From assembly GCF_024763615.1 (NCBI RefSeq), contig NC_077224.1, forward strand, positions 75,960,712-76,024,711: a stretch of 64,000 bases of DNA, written 5' to 3'. Of this stretch, positions 21,250 through 36,200 are shown piece after piece. This DNA is from Phlebotomus papatasi (Eukaryota; Arthropoda; Insecta; Diptera; Psychodidae). Under the pieces are notes generated by a model, which saw only the letters and a list, made by a program, of their open reading frames with translations, had not been told where the DNA came from and did no database searches. Within the stretch, counting starts at the first letter, position 1. Every line of letters starts with the position of its first letter. A program made the translations under genes and the position numbers.

Positions 21250-24200
21250 CTAAGAACATTGATTCTGAGGTTGACAGAAACTCGGACAGTGGAAAGTCTT
21301 TCGGGGTACACAGAGTTCACCGTTGAATAGGTGTCCTTCGGAACAGGACAGTACACTCTTCTTGCCACCGATGCAGAAGAAGTAGTTGCGACATCCCGAC
21401 GAGATGTCCATGAAGAATCCATCCCTATGGCACTTTTCTACTTCACATGAATGTTCCATGCATTTTGGCGTGAATGTCTGGCAGGAAAACATGCCAGGCT
21501 CTACGCATCCCTGTCCATTAAAGACTTTCCCATTTCGACACGTTAGTGTGGTAATTTTTTCGCCTCTGAGACAGAAGAAATATTTATGGCAATCACTGAC
21601 TTGATCAGGATAGTAGCCATCGGGTTTATCTACGCACTCATCGCGATCACATTGTTCCCCAGGACGACGATCGGTACAGCGGGAACCATTGAAGATTTGC
21701 CCTTCGGCACAGAGGTAGGTGAATTTCCTGCCGTGAATGCAGCTAAAATATGAGCGACATCCTCCTGAAGGATCCTTGTAGTATCCGTCTGGTTTGCCTT
21801 CGCAAAAATTACTATCCGCTGTTGGGCATTGGTATACAGATTTTGGGACACAGTCCTCACCATCGAAGACTTTGCCCTCAGGACACTTTAAACGGGTCTT
21901 GAGGCCGTTGTAGCAGTAGAAGTAGCGAGTGCAGTCTGTGTTATCAGTTTTATCCTGAAGATAAAAAAAATGATATATTTATAAGCAAGAGCACAGCCAG
22001 TAGGGTAAAATGAGGAGAAAAAATTGGAACTACTTATAATTTGGGAAACTTTAGATTTTCTCACTGTTTCAAATGAGCAAAGAGAAAACAAAGGCCACAA
22101 AATAGAAGAAAAAGACGTTTGAGCATTTATCGCCATAAATGAGTAGAGATGTCTGATATCTATACGAAAATGATGGCGAAAACTTTACAAATTTCTTCTA
22201 TATAATCGCATAAAACAGGCCCATATTTGGGTGAATGGGGAATTTTTATAGCCGAAATATAACAATTTTTTATTTTAGAGTTAATCAAGTTATCGTGTAC
22301 GGTAAAATGTATTGTTCATGACTAAATAAAATATAATCACTCTGTCATACCAATATTATAACTATATCGACTGAAGAACTGTCATTTCTTGTCCATTTTT
22401 TTTAAGACTTGCTCAAATATTTTCCTCAAATGAATAATTATTTATCCTCAACGATTCAGTGACATTTTCTGTGCTTCGTGCACTTTTATCGCGTATGAAG
22501 GTTTAATGCAATAACTGTTTTCCGTTAGAGGATTAAATATTAGTGAACAAAATTTCATTCCCGACTCGAAATTCTTAAGGGAAAGCTGAGAAGTTAAATA
22601 AAACAAAATTGAATAAATTTATTGCTTTTTACATTACATAATTTAAAAAACTTATGGTTCTTAAATTTTTACTGCGTGTATTGATAGAACACAGCCCTTT
22701 AAATAATAATTTGGTCAAATATAATTGTACTGCAATGTTTTGCGTATCATTTTTCCATTAAATTGACTTTGGCGTCGCCAATTTTCTATATTTTTCCACG
22801 CCATAATCTTCTTTTTGTTCTGATAAAATAAAATCAAGGTATTATAACCCGAATAAGTAAGAAAAGCAGAAAATAAAACACATTTATATATTTTAGTGAT
22901 TATATTTACAAGATGTCGTATATCATATTTACATTTTGTAGACTTCTTACGACAATATTATCATTATACAGCAAAAATGTCAAAACACTGAAAGATTATG
23001 CTTTTGATAAACTTTTTCTGCATTCTGGGCACTCATTCTGCAATTTGATTTCATAACAAATGATCTGGAAACTGTCCTAATGCTTGTACTTGCGGTACAC
23101 TGCAATTAAAGGAAGAAAATATTAGCTCTCACAAACGAAGTGTTAATTCACTACTTTTTCATCATTTGCACTTACTTTGTAAAATTTAATGCCTTTTATC
23201 TGTATACTCGATTTTTCTGCACACGCTGGTGCATTTCAGGACTCTAATTAATGTGAGACATCACTTTTTCCACAAATTTTCACTCGCAGATGAACTTCTG
23301 CTTAGTAAACAAAGTAGAATTTGACAATCTGGCAGCGTCATACAAAAAGAAGACAAGTTGTATGTAACTTGTGTCTTTTATGGAACAAATGTAACTAAAA
23401 TATATCAGAACATGATGTTCATACAATTTCACGACATTGTGTGAACATAATGGTATAAATATGTAAGATAAATATACTTCAGAAATTTTTGACATAGTTT
23501 TATACATTTTCACTCAAAAATAGATTATATTATGACTTGTTTATGGATCTAAAAATGTTTAGTCGTAATTTTAAGGGAAAATAACAATATTTTAACTGGA
23601 ATTTATCAAACAAAATGTATTATATGTATTAATAGAAAATAACTGATATTTTCTATACAATTTTTAGTCAAGTTATTATACTGGCATTCAACGCACATAA
23701 TTTTCAGATAATATACATCCATTGCGTTCATACATTATATTTTTAAGAAATGGCTCGATTACGTTGAAAATATGTTGGTTACATTTGAGACATACATTAT
23801 TTGGATATCAAATGCCCCTTGGGTGGTTTCTTCCTTTTAAATCTCTAAAACAGTGAGAAAATATCAAATGTCCCAAATTGTAAATGGTTCCAAATTACCC
23901 CATATCACACTATATCTTTTTTACAGGATTTCTACACTGAGAAAAATGAGGGTACTATTAACTTTTTTCCTCATAACTTTAACACTTTTTAGGTGTAAAA
24001 ATATATCAACATTTTTTAATGTTAATTTTACACCTTCTTAAGGGTAAAATTAACATGAAAAATGGTAACTTTAACCCCCAATACACCTAAAAAGGGTAAT
24101 ATTTACACCGATTTTGGATCAATACTGCAGGGTAAAATTAACATTTCACATTGTGTAGTGAATGATTGTGAGTGATCATAGATCTAATTATTTTAATACT

Positions 24201-27200
24201 CCCATCGATTTTACCTGAAAAGATCCAATTGAAAATTCACAATCACGTGAAGGAGTTGGATCCTCGCATTGTTGTTTATTTTCCGGGATACAGCTGCGTA
24301 ATTCACTGTCGAAGAAGTTCCCATTAGGGCATTCATAAGTGTTAATGATACGTCCTGATGTGCATTTAACGTAATAGCGACATCCCCTACGGAGATCCAA
24401 ATGAAATCCATTCGATTTAGTTCGACAAATATTAAAAGCCGCTTGGGGATTAGGAAGTCTATCTTGAGGGCATTCATAGAGCCCTACTGGTACACACTGC
24501 TTCCCATTGAAAACTCCCTGATCACCGCAATTTAGCCGAGCTACTATAGAATTTTCACTACATTTCACGTAGTCTCGACAGTTTGAGGATAACTCATCTG
24601 CATGGAGTCCTGTAGCCTTTCCGAGACAGGGATTGTGCACTATACAAGGCACTTGATCTGGTGGAACACATTTTTTCGTAGAACTGTCGAATCTTTGGCC
24701 ATTGGGACATAGTTTCTCCTCAGAAACTTCTCCATTAGCACAAATAAGGAAGCGACAGCAATCTGTTGGCAGGGGATTGTGTCCATCTGGCAATCCGCGA
24801 CATCTTTGATCACCTGCATATGGATAGGCAATGGCTGTGGATTCTGGAGGTTCACATGCCCCAGACTCTTCACTAATACAAGAAGCTCCGTTGAAAACAT
24901 GTCTAGAGGGGCAGTTAAAGAGACCAACGAGTGATCCTCCACGACAAATAAAAGCCCTGCGGCAAGCATGAGTTGTGTCTGGGTAATTCCCATCCTTACG
25001 TCCTCTGCAAACAGCCTCATAGCAAACTCCTGTAGGAAGAAAGTCTTGTTTAAATTTTTATGTTGTTATTATCTCTTCTGCGTATTTGGCTATTCTTTGG
25101 AATTCCTTAAACTTATTGGGCTTTGCTCTTTTTGTTATCTTAGTTTGCATAATTATTTCATGCTATTGTAATTTAATTGGTCATTTGCCTTGTTTAAACA
25201 TTGTTACAAGATATGAATTATAAAATCGCCTTTACAAGGATAAAATCAATTAAAATGATTAACAAATCACAAAACAATTCTGAATTTAAAAAATTGGTTA
25301 AAAAGTATGCATTTTGGAATGTTTTTGACACTAGTAGTATGCTTACGCACAAATAAAAAAAGGATATTTGAGAAATATAAATTAATTACGATTTACTTGG
25401 CCAATTCATTACTAATTGGGACTGATTTAGGCGCATAATAATTTTTACGACATAGCCCAGGGGATTTCGAAATCATACATCTAAAGCTATCTAAAAATAC
25501 ATAATATTTCATAAGGTTCGCCGAAATAATACAAGAACTACGAGCAAATTTATTTAACCCTTTAACGACGAGACACTTTTTACAGACCGAAAATCAACAA
25601 TAAAAATTAAACCGATAAACAAAATTTGTGAAACGTTTCATATCTAACTTTGGAAAGTTCAACAGAGTCTGATTCGGTACATTTTTTACCTCTACGTGCG
25701 ATAGGGACAAAAATAGCCCATAATTTTAAGTAACTTTTCTGACAATAACAATGAATAATAATTTTCAGTCTAATGAAAAATATTACGTAATGAGTAATGT
25801 AGTTTTTATTCCCAAAAGGGTTTTGCTTAAAAAAAATTAGAAGTATAAAAAAATAACTTTAGGTAGTCAGGAAAAATTATTTTCGTTATGGGACACCGGT
25901 GTTCCAATCGTCCTTAAAGGGTTAAGTCGTGGTGCAATATCTGCCAAATTTTTACAAGGAAAAGTGAAAAATAGTCTCACTTTTTATTAGTCTTGATGGG
26001 CCTCTGACCTGGCCAAAAAATCAAAATTTAAGCAAATCGGTTGAAAAATGAGTTCTCTAAAGTGATTGGCCTTTGAGCTTCAATAAAATTCTGGCGAATT
26101 TCCCGGTAATAAAACTAAAAAACATGGTTTTCGAGGGATAAAAGAAAAGTAGTGGAGAAAAGGGAAAAACGTCTCTAGATAATACTTTTTTAGAGGTAGT
26201 CAACGAAGACCGAAAGTTAATATCCCTTCCGGTTTCAGAAATCATGATAAACAACTTAAAAAATAGACTTTTAAGAAAAAAGTGTGATTGAATCTTTAAT
26301 CACTTATCTGCTGAACCTAATGACATGAATTTCCGAACACTATCAATAATGAATTATGGTATATAATAATAATAAAACCAGTGACCACTGTAAGCCAAGA
26401 TGAGCTTATACACTCAGTCCCGGCATTATGCACTTCGGGATTATGCACCTGACGAAATTATGCACATAGGGTAAAATGGTAAAAGTTGGACATAGTGTTA
26501 CAAGTTGGACAATTCGCCGGTACAAGTTGGACAGGGATTTTTTCTTGATAGGGTAAATGTCCTAATCCAAAACCATTTCCAGAAGCTTTAACTTTGACAA
26601 AAGATTCAACACATAAAGTTCATATTTTTTCTGAAGAGAATTACATAAATTTGCTCCTTGGCTCTTCTAGAATGTTACTGTTTGGTGAAAATTCTTTAGA
26701 TATAATTTGAAAACTTCTTAAATACAAGAAAAATACAAGAGTGCAAAATACTTCTATTGAGAACATATTAATCCAAATGGAGACAAGGGAAAGTTTCTAA
26801 TTAGAGACAAACAGTGTAAGTGAAACTGCGACGAAAAACTTCCAAAACCTTGTTGAGTTGCTCTTTAGTGCAGGATTTGTTCTTATTCCTGGTCTTTTCT
26901 CCTTTCCCATCTAAAACAATAAGAAAATCTCTCCAAAACAATCATATTTCCGGGGTTTCCTATTGAAGCATTTGCAGACACTTCAGAAAAACCCTTTTTT
27001 GTTCACAAAATATATAATTATTTCATTTGAAAACTTCACGTACCGTTAACAATAAAGATTAGCACTTAATTTAATTAAAATTAGCCAGAAATATGACCTA
27101 AATGTTAAAACAAAACGAATAAACAACAGTCACTTTATTGTGTTTTTCATTGGAAAACAAGGTCGATCGATGAAAAATTCGATGGTGAAAAGGTACAGTT

Positions 27201-30200
27201 TTAATTTTTCTGAGAAATTAACAAATTAAAATTTGTGAATATGAATTGATTTTCGTTTTATTTGGAGCAAAATTAACTAAATTACGAAACTGTGTTATAG
27301 AAAATATATAAATATAATAATTTAGTATTGTATTTATCATGAAAACAATGACGTTTCCATTTGGAGTAGCGAAAAATTTCCATTTGGAGTAGGTTTAGAA
27401 TTAGTTTAATTTACCCTAAATACAGAACTAAATTTTTTTTAAGCACTACGAACCAAATTATAAAACTAAAGCATTAAAAATATACAAATAAAAATGAAGT
27501 ACTAAATTTATCAAGAAGAAAACCCTGTCCAACTTGTACCATTGTCCAACTTGTACCACTTTACCCTACAATTATGCAAGTTTGCCTACTTTTAGGATTC
27601 AAGTTATGAAATTATTTTTGGGCTACGCCTGAATGTATACTATTGTGTGACGCGGGAATTTTGAAAACAATTTCACACGTTTTTTTTCGGTCCCGAAAAT
27701 GTGCATAATCCCGGGACTGAGTGTAGTCGGAGGCAACCAAAATCTCGAAAGCCAAAATCTCGAAAGCCAAAATCCCGAACGCCAAAATCCTGAGAGCCAA
27801 AATCCCGAAAGCCGAAATCCCGAATGTTCAAAATCCTGAAAGAGATGAAATTTATATATGAAGGATAATGTGTTGAATAATTTCCCAAGATACAGCTGTG
27901 ACACTTTTAAGAATTCTGGATTTTGGCTTTCGGGATTTTGGCGTTCGGAATTTTGGCTGTCGGGATTTTGACTTTCGTGATTTTGACCCATTCGTGATTT
28001 TGGCGTTCGTAATTTTGGCTTTCGGGATTTTAACCGGGACCCGCTTATAGTAGCTTCGATTCTTTAAAGGTGACCTCTAAATGCGTGCAACTCGGGGTGC
28101 ATTAATAAAAAAAAAATAGAATAAAAACGCCGACTATCCATAGTCACAGTCACTAATCTATTAACGTGCTAATAAATACAGGCTAAAACTTATTGTTATT
28201 CTTTATTTTTAAAGGTGGTTTAGATATAATAAATTCCTAATTTGACTTGAATGAATTGTTTTACGAAAGTTTTCATGAGAAATTGTTAACAACAAAAACA
28301 CATACTAAAGTTTATTGCTATGCTTTTTTAAAAATAACAAACATTGTTTTTCGATATGCCTTAAATTTTCACTTGAGTTGATTTTGCGTGTTTTTTCACA
28401 AAGAAATCTAATTGGAAATTCCAATTGGTGAATTCAATTTCTGTCGGTTTTACCCTAAATTAGTAGTTTTATTTTACAATCAAAACCATGTTTGGAGCTA
28501 TTTACCCGATTGTACTAGTCAAATTAATGTGTCTGATAGCAAAACGTATCATTCAATTTATAGAACAAAAAATGCCTGCATAATATCGAATAAAAATTAT
28601 AGCTAATTATAATCAATTAATATTGAGGAGAATGAAGAGCAAAAGTTGTAATTAATTTTCAATTTATGCATCCTAGGTATTTGATTACGCAATTTGAGTA
28701 AGAAGTCACGTAGACATTTGGAACAAGTCTACCGGCTGATGCCTTGCATTTGGCTCAGTGAGTCGAATCGGAGGCACACGACTGTGAGAAAAATATCACT
28801 TTGCATTCACGTCAGTGACCGCGTGAACTTGAAATATAAAAGAGTTGTTAAGAATGACGACACCTTTTTTTACAAACTGGTCCGCCAAAACCATTAAAAG
28901 TTGACGCAGAAATAGTCGAAACAACTTGGAGAGTACAATTGTTTTGGGAGAAAACAAAAAGACTTGAAAAGTTGCGTATTTCGGGCTTTTTCCATTCACT
29001 GCAACTTTATCTTTAAAATAATATTTTTTTGAGAACATTTTGCATTAATTTTGTCAATTATCATAAAATTGACATGACAGACAAATTTGTGAACGAAGGC
29101 GTTGAACAAATGAGTCGCACTTAAGAGTCATCGCAAAAATGGACTGAAGAAGTTGCGCAAAAGGTCATCAGTCTGCAGATGTTTAAAATGTTAAATGAGA
29201 AAGTTATGTATATGAGTAAACAATTAGAGATTGATCTCAAGAGACAAAATGTTTTTTTTTATTTTAAGAGAAAATTGTATTCTTAATAAGTATTTAAATG
29301 TAAAGTTTTTCATGAGGAAATGCTTACAACTTTAAAAGTAATAACGGTCGGTAGAGGGAAAGGTCTTATTTTTCAATTATACTTGCAAGGATGAATCATT
29401 CGATTTTGTTTTTTAATAAATACTTACCAACAATGTAATTTGATTATTAAGAATATCCTGTTTCAAACTTGATACAAAGACTGGATTTTTCACAGATAAT
29501 ATTGGAAAAAAAATTAAAGTAATTAACTGCCGTGGTACGCAAGAAAGTGGGGCAGAAAATGGGCAGAATCATACATACGATTTTTATGCAAAAATAAACT
29601 GGTAGGTATTATCTTGCTAAATTGCATAATAAAATAAATTAACAGGGAAAAATATTTTTATAACATGTGAAAAAGAAATTAAACAATTATGTGCCGTAAA
29701 TCAATAAAGTCACCAAAAAATTGAAACGGTTAACAAAGTATTTTACGGTTGTAAAATATTCTTTTAACGCAAAAATGAATTAGAATTAATTGAAAATCAT
29801 ATCCTTAAATTCCTAAAATGTCACAACTTCTAAATTTTCCTTTTTCCAATTCATTATTGTTTTAAAACGTAAATAACTTACAATTTGATTTTAAATTACC
29901 TACCTAACAACTTTTTTAACTGATCATATTTATTAGAAATACTGTCCATTGCTCTTTATCCTTGAAGAACGATACAGATACCGGCGCCCAAACATTTTTT
30001 TTCCTTCGACCTTCTAACTAAAGTTATGTTTTGCGCTAAGAAGTCAGAAAATGTGTTTTTTTTTTTTTTTTTGATAACCAAATATTTGATCTTCTCGTCC
30101 TCCAAGCGTTAATCAGTTACTAAATAAATTTGTCAACATTATAAGGGAAGAGTACCACGGATCGGAATGTTAGGAGACATGCTCGATATTTAGTTGAAGT

Positions 30201-33200
30201 ATTTTTGTGTATGCTAATCGGTTTAGTAGTGATCCATTTAACTATATCTATGCATTTGCATTTTAAATTTTTACAAAAAATAATAAAAAATAGGTCTAAT
30301 TGCAGATATGTACTATGTACCTCGGACCGTCATGAATTTAATCAGGTGTCTCACGAAAAACTGGTTTCATAAATTAAATCTGAGCTAATGCACTGCATTC
30401 TTGTGAGAATTAAATGGTAAAAAGTAGCTAATAATTTTTAAATATTCATTTTATTTGAAGCTACATTACAATATTAACCTGACGATCCGAGGAACACTGC
30501 CGATCGCTGGTGCTCTTCCCTTATATTAAATTTTCATGAAAAATCTTTAGATTAAGATAAAAAAATAAAAGTTTTTTTTTCATGAAAATTTAATACATTA
30601 TCTTATTTTTATCTTATACACCCTTAACGATTTAAGGGGTTACGTGGGTCAAGAAGACTCAAAAATAAAGCAGAGTTTCTTTTTTAGCGTATAAAATTTT
30701 TAATTTAATCCAAGTTCTAAAACATATAAAAGTACAATATTCAAGCTATATTTTCTAAAATTTTTATTTAAAAATTTTAAAAATTCATCAATTGAACGAA
30801 GGATTTTATGTTTACTTGATCGCATCTTCTTCTAAAAGACGAAACGTGGTGTAAAATACGTTAAAAATGGTATTTTTTGTATTTAAAAAAATCAAGTTTT
30901 ATATTTTTCGAAAATTTCTTCGTTCAAGAACTAGTAAAGTATCGAAAAGTAAGTTTCAAGTTCAAGGACTCGAAAAGTATGTTTTTTCACAAAGATATCC
31001 GAAAATCAAGTGTCTCAGAGGCTTAATTTTTAAAAGTTTTAAATGATAGTTTCAGAAAATATTGTTTAAATGTTGTATTTTTGTATGACTAAAAGCTTGA
31101 ATTAATTTTTTAAATTATTTTAAAAAAATATAGAGAAAATATGCTATTTTAATTCTATTTTGACCTACATAATCCTTTAATTGATTTAAAATTATTCTTT
31201 TATTAAACTTTTTTGGATCAATTACTTTTAACTGGCTATATACTTGATTTTTAATTGACTTATTTACCACCAGCATTTTTTTTTAATTTCGGTCAAAGTT
31301 TATTTAAACTATCTTTAAAATTTTCTTAAAATGCTTGTTTGAGGATTTTTTCTTTAAATTCTTCTATAGATTTACATATATATATTTATTATATCAAATT
31401 ATAATTAACTCATTTGTAAATAGTACCAAAATAATAAAAACTATAGACATCTGTTTCTACAGAAATTGTGGCCCTTAAAGTTTTTAGAATAATTTACTAC
31501 GTCCGGTTTATCGAAATGGTTGGTCAGTTTTAACCCTTTAAGAACGAGAGAGTCAAAAATTGGGGATCACAAAAAGTATTTCTTAATAACTTTTAGAGAA
31601 AAACATTACTTTATGGCTAAAGGTAAAATTTTGTGTTAAACTTTGGTAAAATCGTCTTTAATGGCCTCTACACACTAGAGAAATTTACGTCAATACTGAA
31701 GGGGTTTTCCTACACAAGTGTAGGGAATGTGCTTCAATATAGACATCAATTTCTCTAGTGTGTAGAGGCCATAAAGGGTTAAGCATTAATTTGAAAATTA
31801 AATTTGAACTGAGGAAGTACCTATTTTTTGTATTAGGGGAAAGTGACCATGCTTGATACGATCCAAGCTTGATAATAACTATTTTTTTCCTATGTTAATC
31901 AATAGTTATGACTCATCGCAATATATTTCAATAGCTGGTGCTAAGCCTCACATTTCCTAAAAAAATTAGGATCCTAGCTCTTTTTTCCTAGTTTCAGGAA
32001 GCAAAAATCAAAAATGGGTCCAAAACTGTAATTTCGATACATGATATTTCATAAGTGTTTCTTAATTAATGTCGCTTTTCAGGAAAACTACTATCATGGG
32101 CACATAGAGGAGTCATCAGTACTAATATTTATGTAAAAATATTTTTACTTGGGGACACTGTTTTTGTGGGTGGTGACAAATTCATAAATTCTACCTGTGT
32201 CCATCCTATATTTTAAAAAGGGTCCATGAATGATAATTTAATTGTGGCAACTCTATCATTAGATGTGATTCTTTCATAATTACACCTATTGAAATCCGCC
32301 AATTTTATCGACAATTGACATAATCTTCAACCCTGTTGCCTGAATTTTAAGGTTGCAGAATGACATTTTCATGGACTCAAAGTGAAAAAATGGTTTTCGC
32401 TAGCGCCCTAATGTCATAAAAACACGGCTTAGAAAAATTACATAAAAGTGATTTTAAAACTAATAACCAGTCGTACAAACGATTTAAGCAGATAGATTAG
32501 AGTTCCGTCTAAATATTGATGTTCAATTTTTTGTATCCGGTGAATTTTTTGCAGTGAAAATGGGCCTCCGAATTGTCGAATCAATTATTATACAGGAAGG
32601 CCCCGGACCCAACTTGTATAAAAATCGCTACTGAATTTCCATTTTCTTCTTGAGGAAAATCTGAGGATTTCCAGGAACTATGTGAGGTAGGACTATGAAC
32701 CTAATAAGTGAGACATTTTTTTGTCATAGTGGAAGAATCGCTTCGGTTTGTGTGTTAATCAGAAAAAAATCACAAACCTTGGACATCATTTTACAGTATC
32801 AAGCATGGTCACTTTCCCCTAAATCCTTTTGATAAATTACAGTTAAATTTATAATTATTTTTTCCCTAAAGGGGTGGTAAAGCTTCCAGAGGCTTTGCGA
32901 GTTGCTCGAACTCCTGAGAACGAGCTCTGCCTTTTTTGCATTTTTTTGGTGCATATAAGATTAATGTCGATTTAAATATGTTTATAAATCATTTTCAAAC
33001 TTAAAATATCATTAACATTTTAAAAATAAGACAAAAACCTGCTTGGAATTGTCTTTCACGTATTTCCAGAATCGAAAGAAAATTTTTCAGAGCCATCATA
33101 CAACTCATTCGGTTGTAAATATTTTATTATTATTATTTTAAGTACTGTTGCAATTATATTACTTTGTCAGGTAAGTTAAAATGCAGCTTTATAAGTTCAA

Positions 33201-36200
33201 TTTCAGAACTCGAAATATAAGGTACGTATTATTTAGGTTTAGGTAAGTATACTTTAGAAAGTTTAAGCTTATCCCTCTAAAAGGAATCATGAAACATGAA
33301 ATATGAAATTGCTTCAGTCTCTTCTACCAATATAACCTTTATAAAGACATTATAGTAAGAACAAAGACATAAATAGTAATTTCAAATCTTCAGGGAACCA
33401 ACTACTCAATCCTGAATTTTATTTTCTTTTTCTCTCTGTTTATTCTTTTTTAGTCAAATAAATTTTTAAAGAAAATTCGAGAGAAGACGTCATCTATCTG
33501 AATCTATTATCTATATGAATTATGAAAATTATTTATTTCAATTTCATATCGAAAATTCATATTTATATTGCTTTGCTAAATATCTGAAAATTTCCATTTT
33601 TTCAATATCTCAAAAAAAAATTCAGAGTAACATTTCATCACTTTTAAGAGATCTACAACAAATCCTTTCTACTACGACTCAAAAATATCTGATAAGCTTG
33701 AATAAATCTTTTACATTTAAAAAGTATAATTTCTGAATCCAATAAATTTTCTGCTTATTCTAAAAATTGATTAAATTGGGTGTTTCAGAAAGCTTTGCAA
33801 AAATTCTTCTTGAATGATTTAACACATAATGATTCTCTATGAAATAATTTAGATAAAAATGCCATCTTATTTCATTCTTTATGATCACATTTTTTTCAGC
33901 ATCTTCGTGATCTCATTTCAATTTTATTGTTTCTAATAAAGATCTCACTGGGACTCCCATCAATGTAATCTGATTGATGGAGCAAAGTCCCAATAAATTT
34001 TTGAGCAACATCTGCAGAAAGTGAAAACTTGCCATATTTTCACAGGTGGTTCATTTTATGTCCAAAATGCTAATGATTGAGCATTATGAGCCACCCACAG
34101 ATGGCTTTAAGAGGAGCAATCAGTCGATTTAAGTGGAATTTTGTGGTTTTTCACACCGCAAACCAAAATTGTGTGGGTTATTTAGTTGCCGGATTGTCTA
34201 GATGGGAACCCATAATTCTACGAATCATTCACAAATTCAGGTTTATCACCGAAATTTATTTATTTATGGGATCTCATATTGCTTCAATGGTCAGCAGATG
34301 ATGCTTTACTTCTTTTTTTTTCTTATTTTTGTATCTTAAACAGAATTAGCCATCTTCTCAAGGCTTTTGACATCCCAAAAACAGTGGTTGGATCAAAATG
34401 AGAGATATATTTTGTGAAATTTTTTGAGCTGGAAAATATGGGAATTGCATGAATGATCTTGACAATATGAGGAATGGAAAAAAAATAATAATGAAGATCC
34501 GTGTAGAATTTTAGAGAATGGCCCAAGGGACGGAATATTTTCAGAGAGGTGAAGGAAGAGCCAGCCAATAAAGTGATTAAAAATAGCCAAAAAATATTCT
34601 TAATATCAAAATTGTGTAAATCAAACATCTCTTATCTCCAGCATAGATCATTGGAATGCCACTGGCGCGCGAAACTCACCTGATGAGCTCGAACAAGTTT
34701 GCTTGAAGAAATTGAATACAGTGGAATTGGGACATTGATACTGTGCCCCATGGCCTCCCTGGCACTTGTAGTAGGAGCGACACAGAGTTCCGGGAACGGC
34801 ATACAGATAGTCATCCGGAAAGGCGCACTTGAACTCTATGATCTCTGACGGAGGCGGGACTGCACTAGACGGACTGGCGCGCCCGATCACATAAACTGAA
34901 AGACGCACAATTTATATAAAATTTATTTACTTTTTCTTTGTATAGAGAAAAATGAAAATCACGAATTTCCCTAAAAATTTGCACTGTCATTCAATTAATT
35001 CATCAAACGTTTTATTGCCTAATTAGATTTGAAGATAGATAGATTTATATATGAATCTATGAATTAATTTTAATAATTTATGGAAGAATGAGAGATGGCG
35101 AAATGAAAAGGAATTCGCGAAATGCTTGAACTCATGAATGTCAGGCTATTCCCTGAAAATATTCGAAAAAAAAATCACTAATACAGAAATTTTTATAAAA
35201 AAGTTGGTCTACTAAATAATGACTTTGTATACATGCGAAAAAAGTATTGAAAATTTAATTAATTTTTTGTTTGCTGTATTTCTTTTTTCGTTATTTTAGA
35301 TTTTGGACATTTAAGGAAACTCATTAAGGCTAAGTGAGTGGTTAAAATATGAAACTTTGATTTCTTTAATTTTGGAAGGCTTATATTTTTAAATTTCTTG
35401 CACTTTTTGCCCCAAGTACACTTGCTCAATGATATAATTTATTTACTCAGACTTGATGATTTCAGTTAATTCACTTTTAAAAGTTTGAAAATTTATTTTC
35501 GAAATTAAGCTCTTCATTTTTAAGATAAATTTCTAATTTTAAAGCCTCAAATTTCCTTAATTTTTTACCTCTTTCGCTTTAGAAGCCTTAGGTATACTCA
35601 TAGAAAACTATGGATATTCTGATAAAAGAACAATTTTTATAAATTGTTTAGAACCGATAAAAAAGGATGATTCAATCTATAGGATATTTTTGTACGACCT
35701 CACTCAATTCCGGAACCAAATAAGACAATTTTGATCAAAAAATCGGAAATTTGGCTCGCTTCATATGCTGCAGTTCCGAAGATTTTAAGGAAAACTTTAA
35801 GGACGAGAAGTTTAAAAATTAGCGGTCAGAAAAACACCACTTTTCTTTCTGACTTTAGAAGACCGTAGGAAAAAAAATTTTTGGAACACCGGTGTTCCAA
35901 TTGTCCTTACCGTATTATGCAAAAACACAGTATAATATTTAACAAGAACGAGGTTATAATGAAAATGTTCAGTTCTTTTAAATTTAGCTAATTGCGAGTA
36001 CCTTTCAAAACCTCGCGTATTAAAGATTATTACATAAGCTTATTGTAATATGTGAATCGTCATTATGTCTCAACTCAAAATGGAAATCTTTAATAATGTC
36101 ACAAAATATTAAACTTTAAACTTTTTATCTCAATAAGAGTACATAATTCAATTAATATGCCTCTTTCTAGGGTGAAGGAAAATTGAAAATTTACCTTAAT

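Noticed and set aside
27612..27991. Three minus-strand ORFs with Phe-Arg-Asp-Phe-Gly repeats
   Set aside because: They are the three-frame translation of the 15-bp tandem repeat foldback, not a repeat protein.
27735..28030. Regular short repeats resembling a CRISPR array
   Set aside because: The units are directly tandem, without unique spacers, inverted in the second half, and in a eukaryotic genome.
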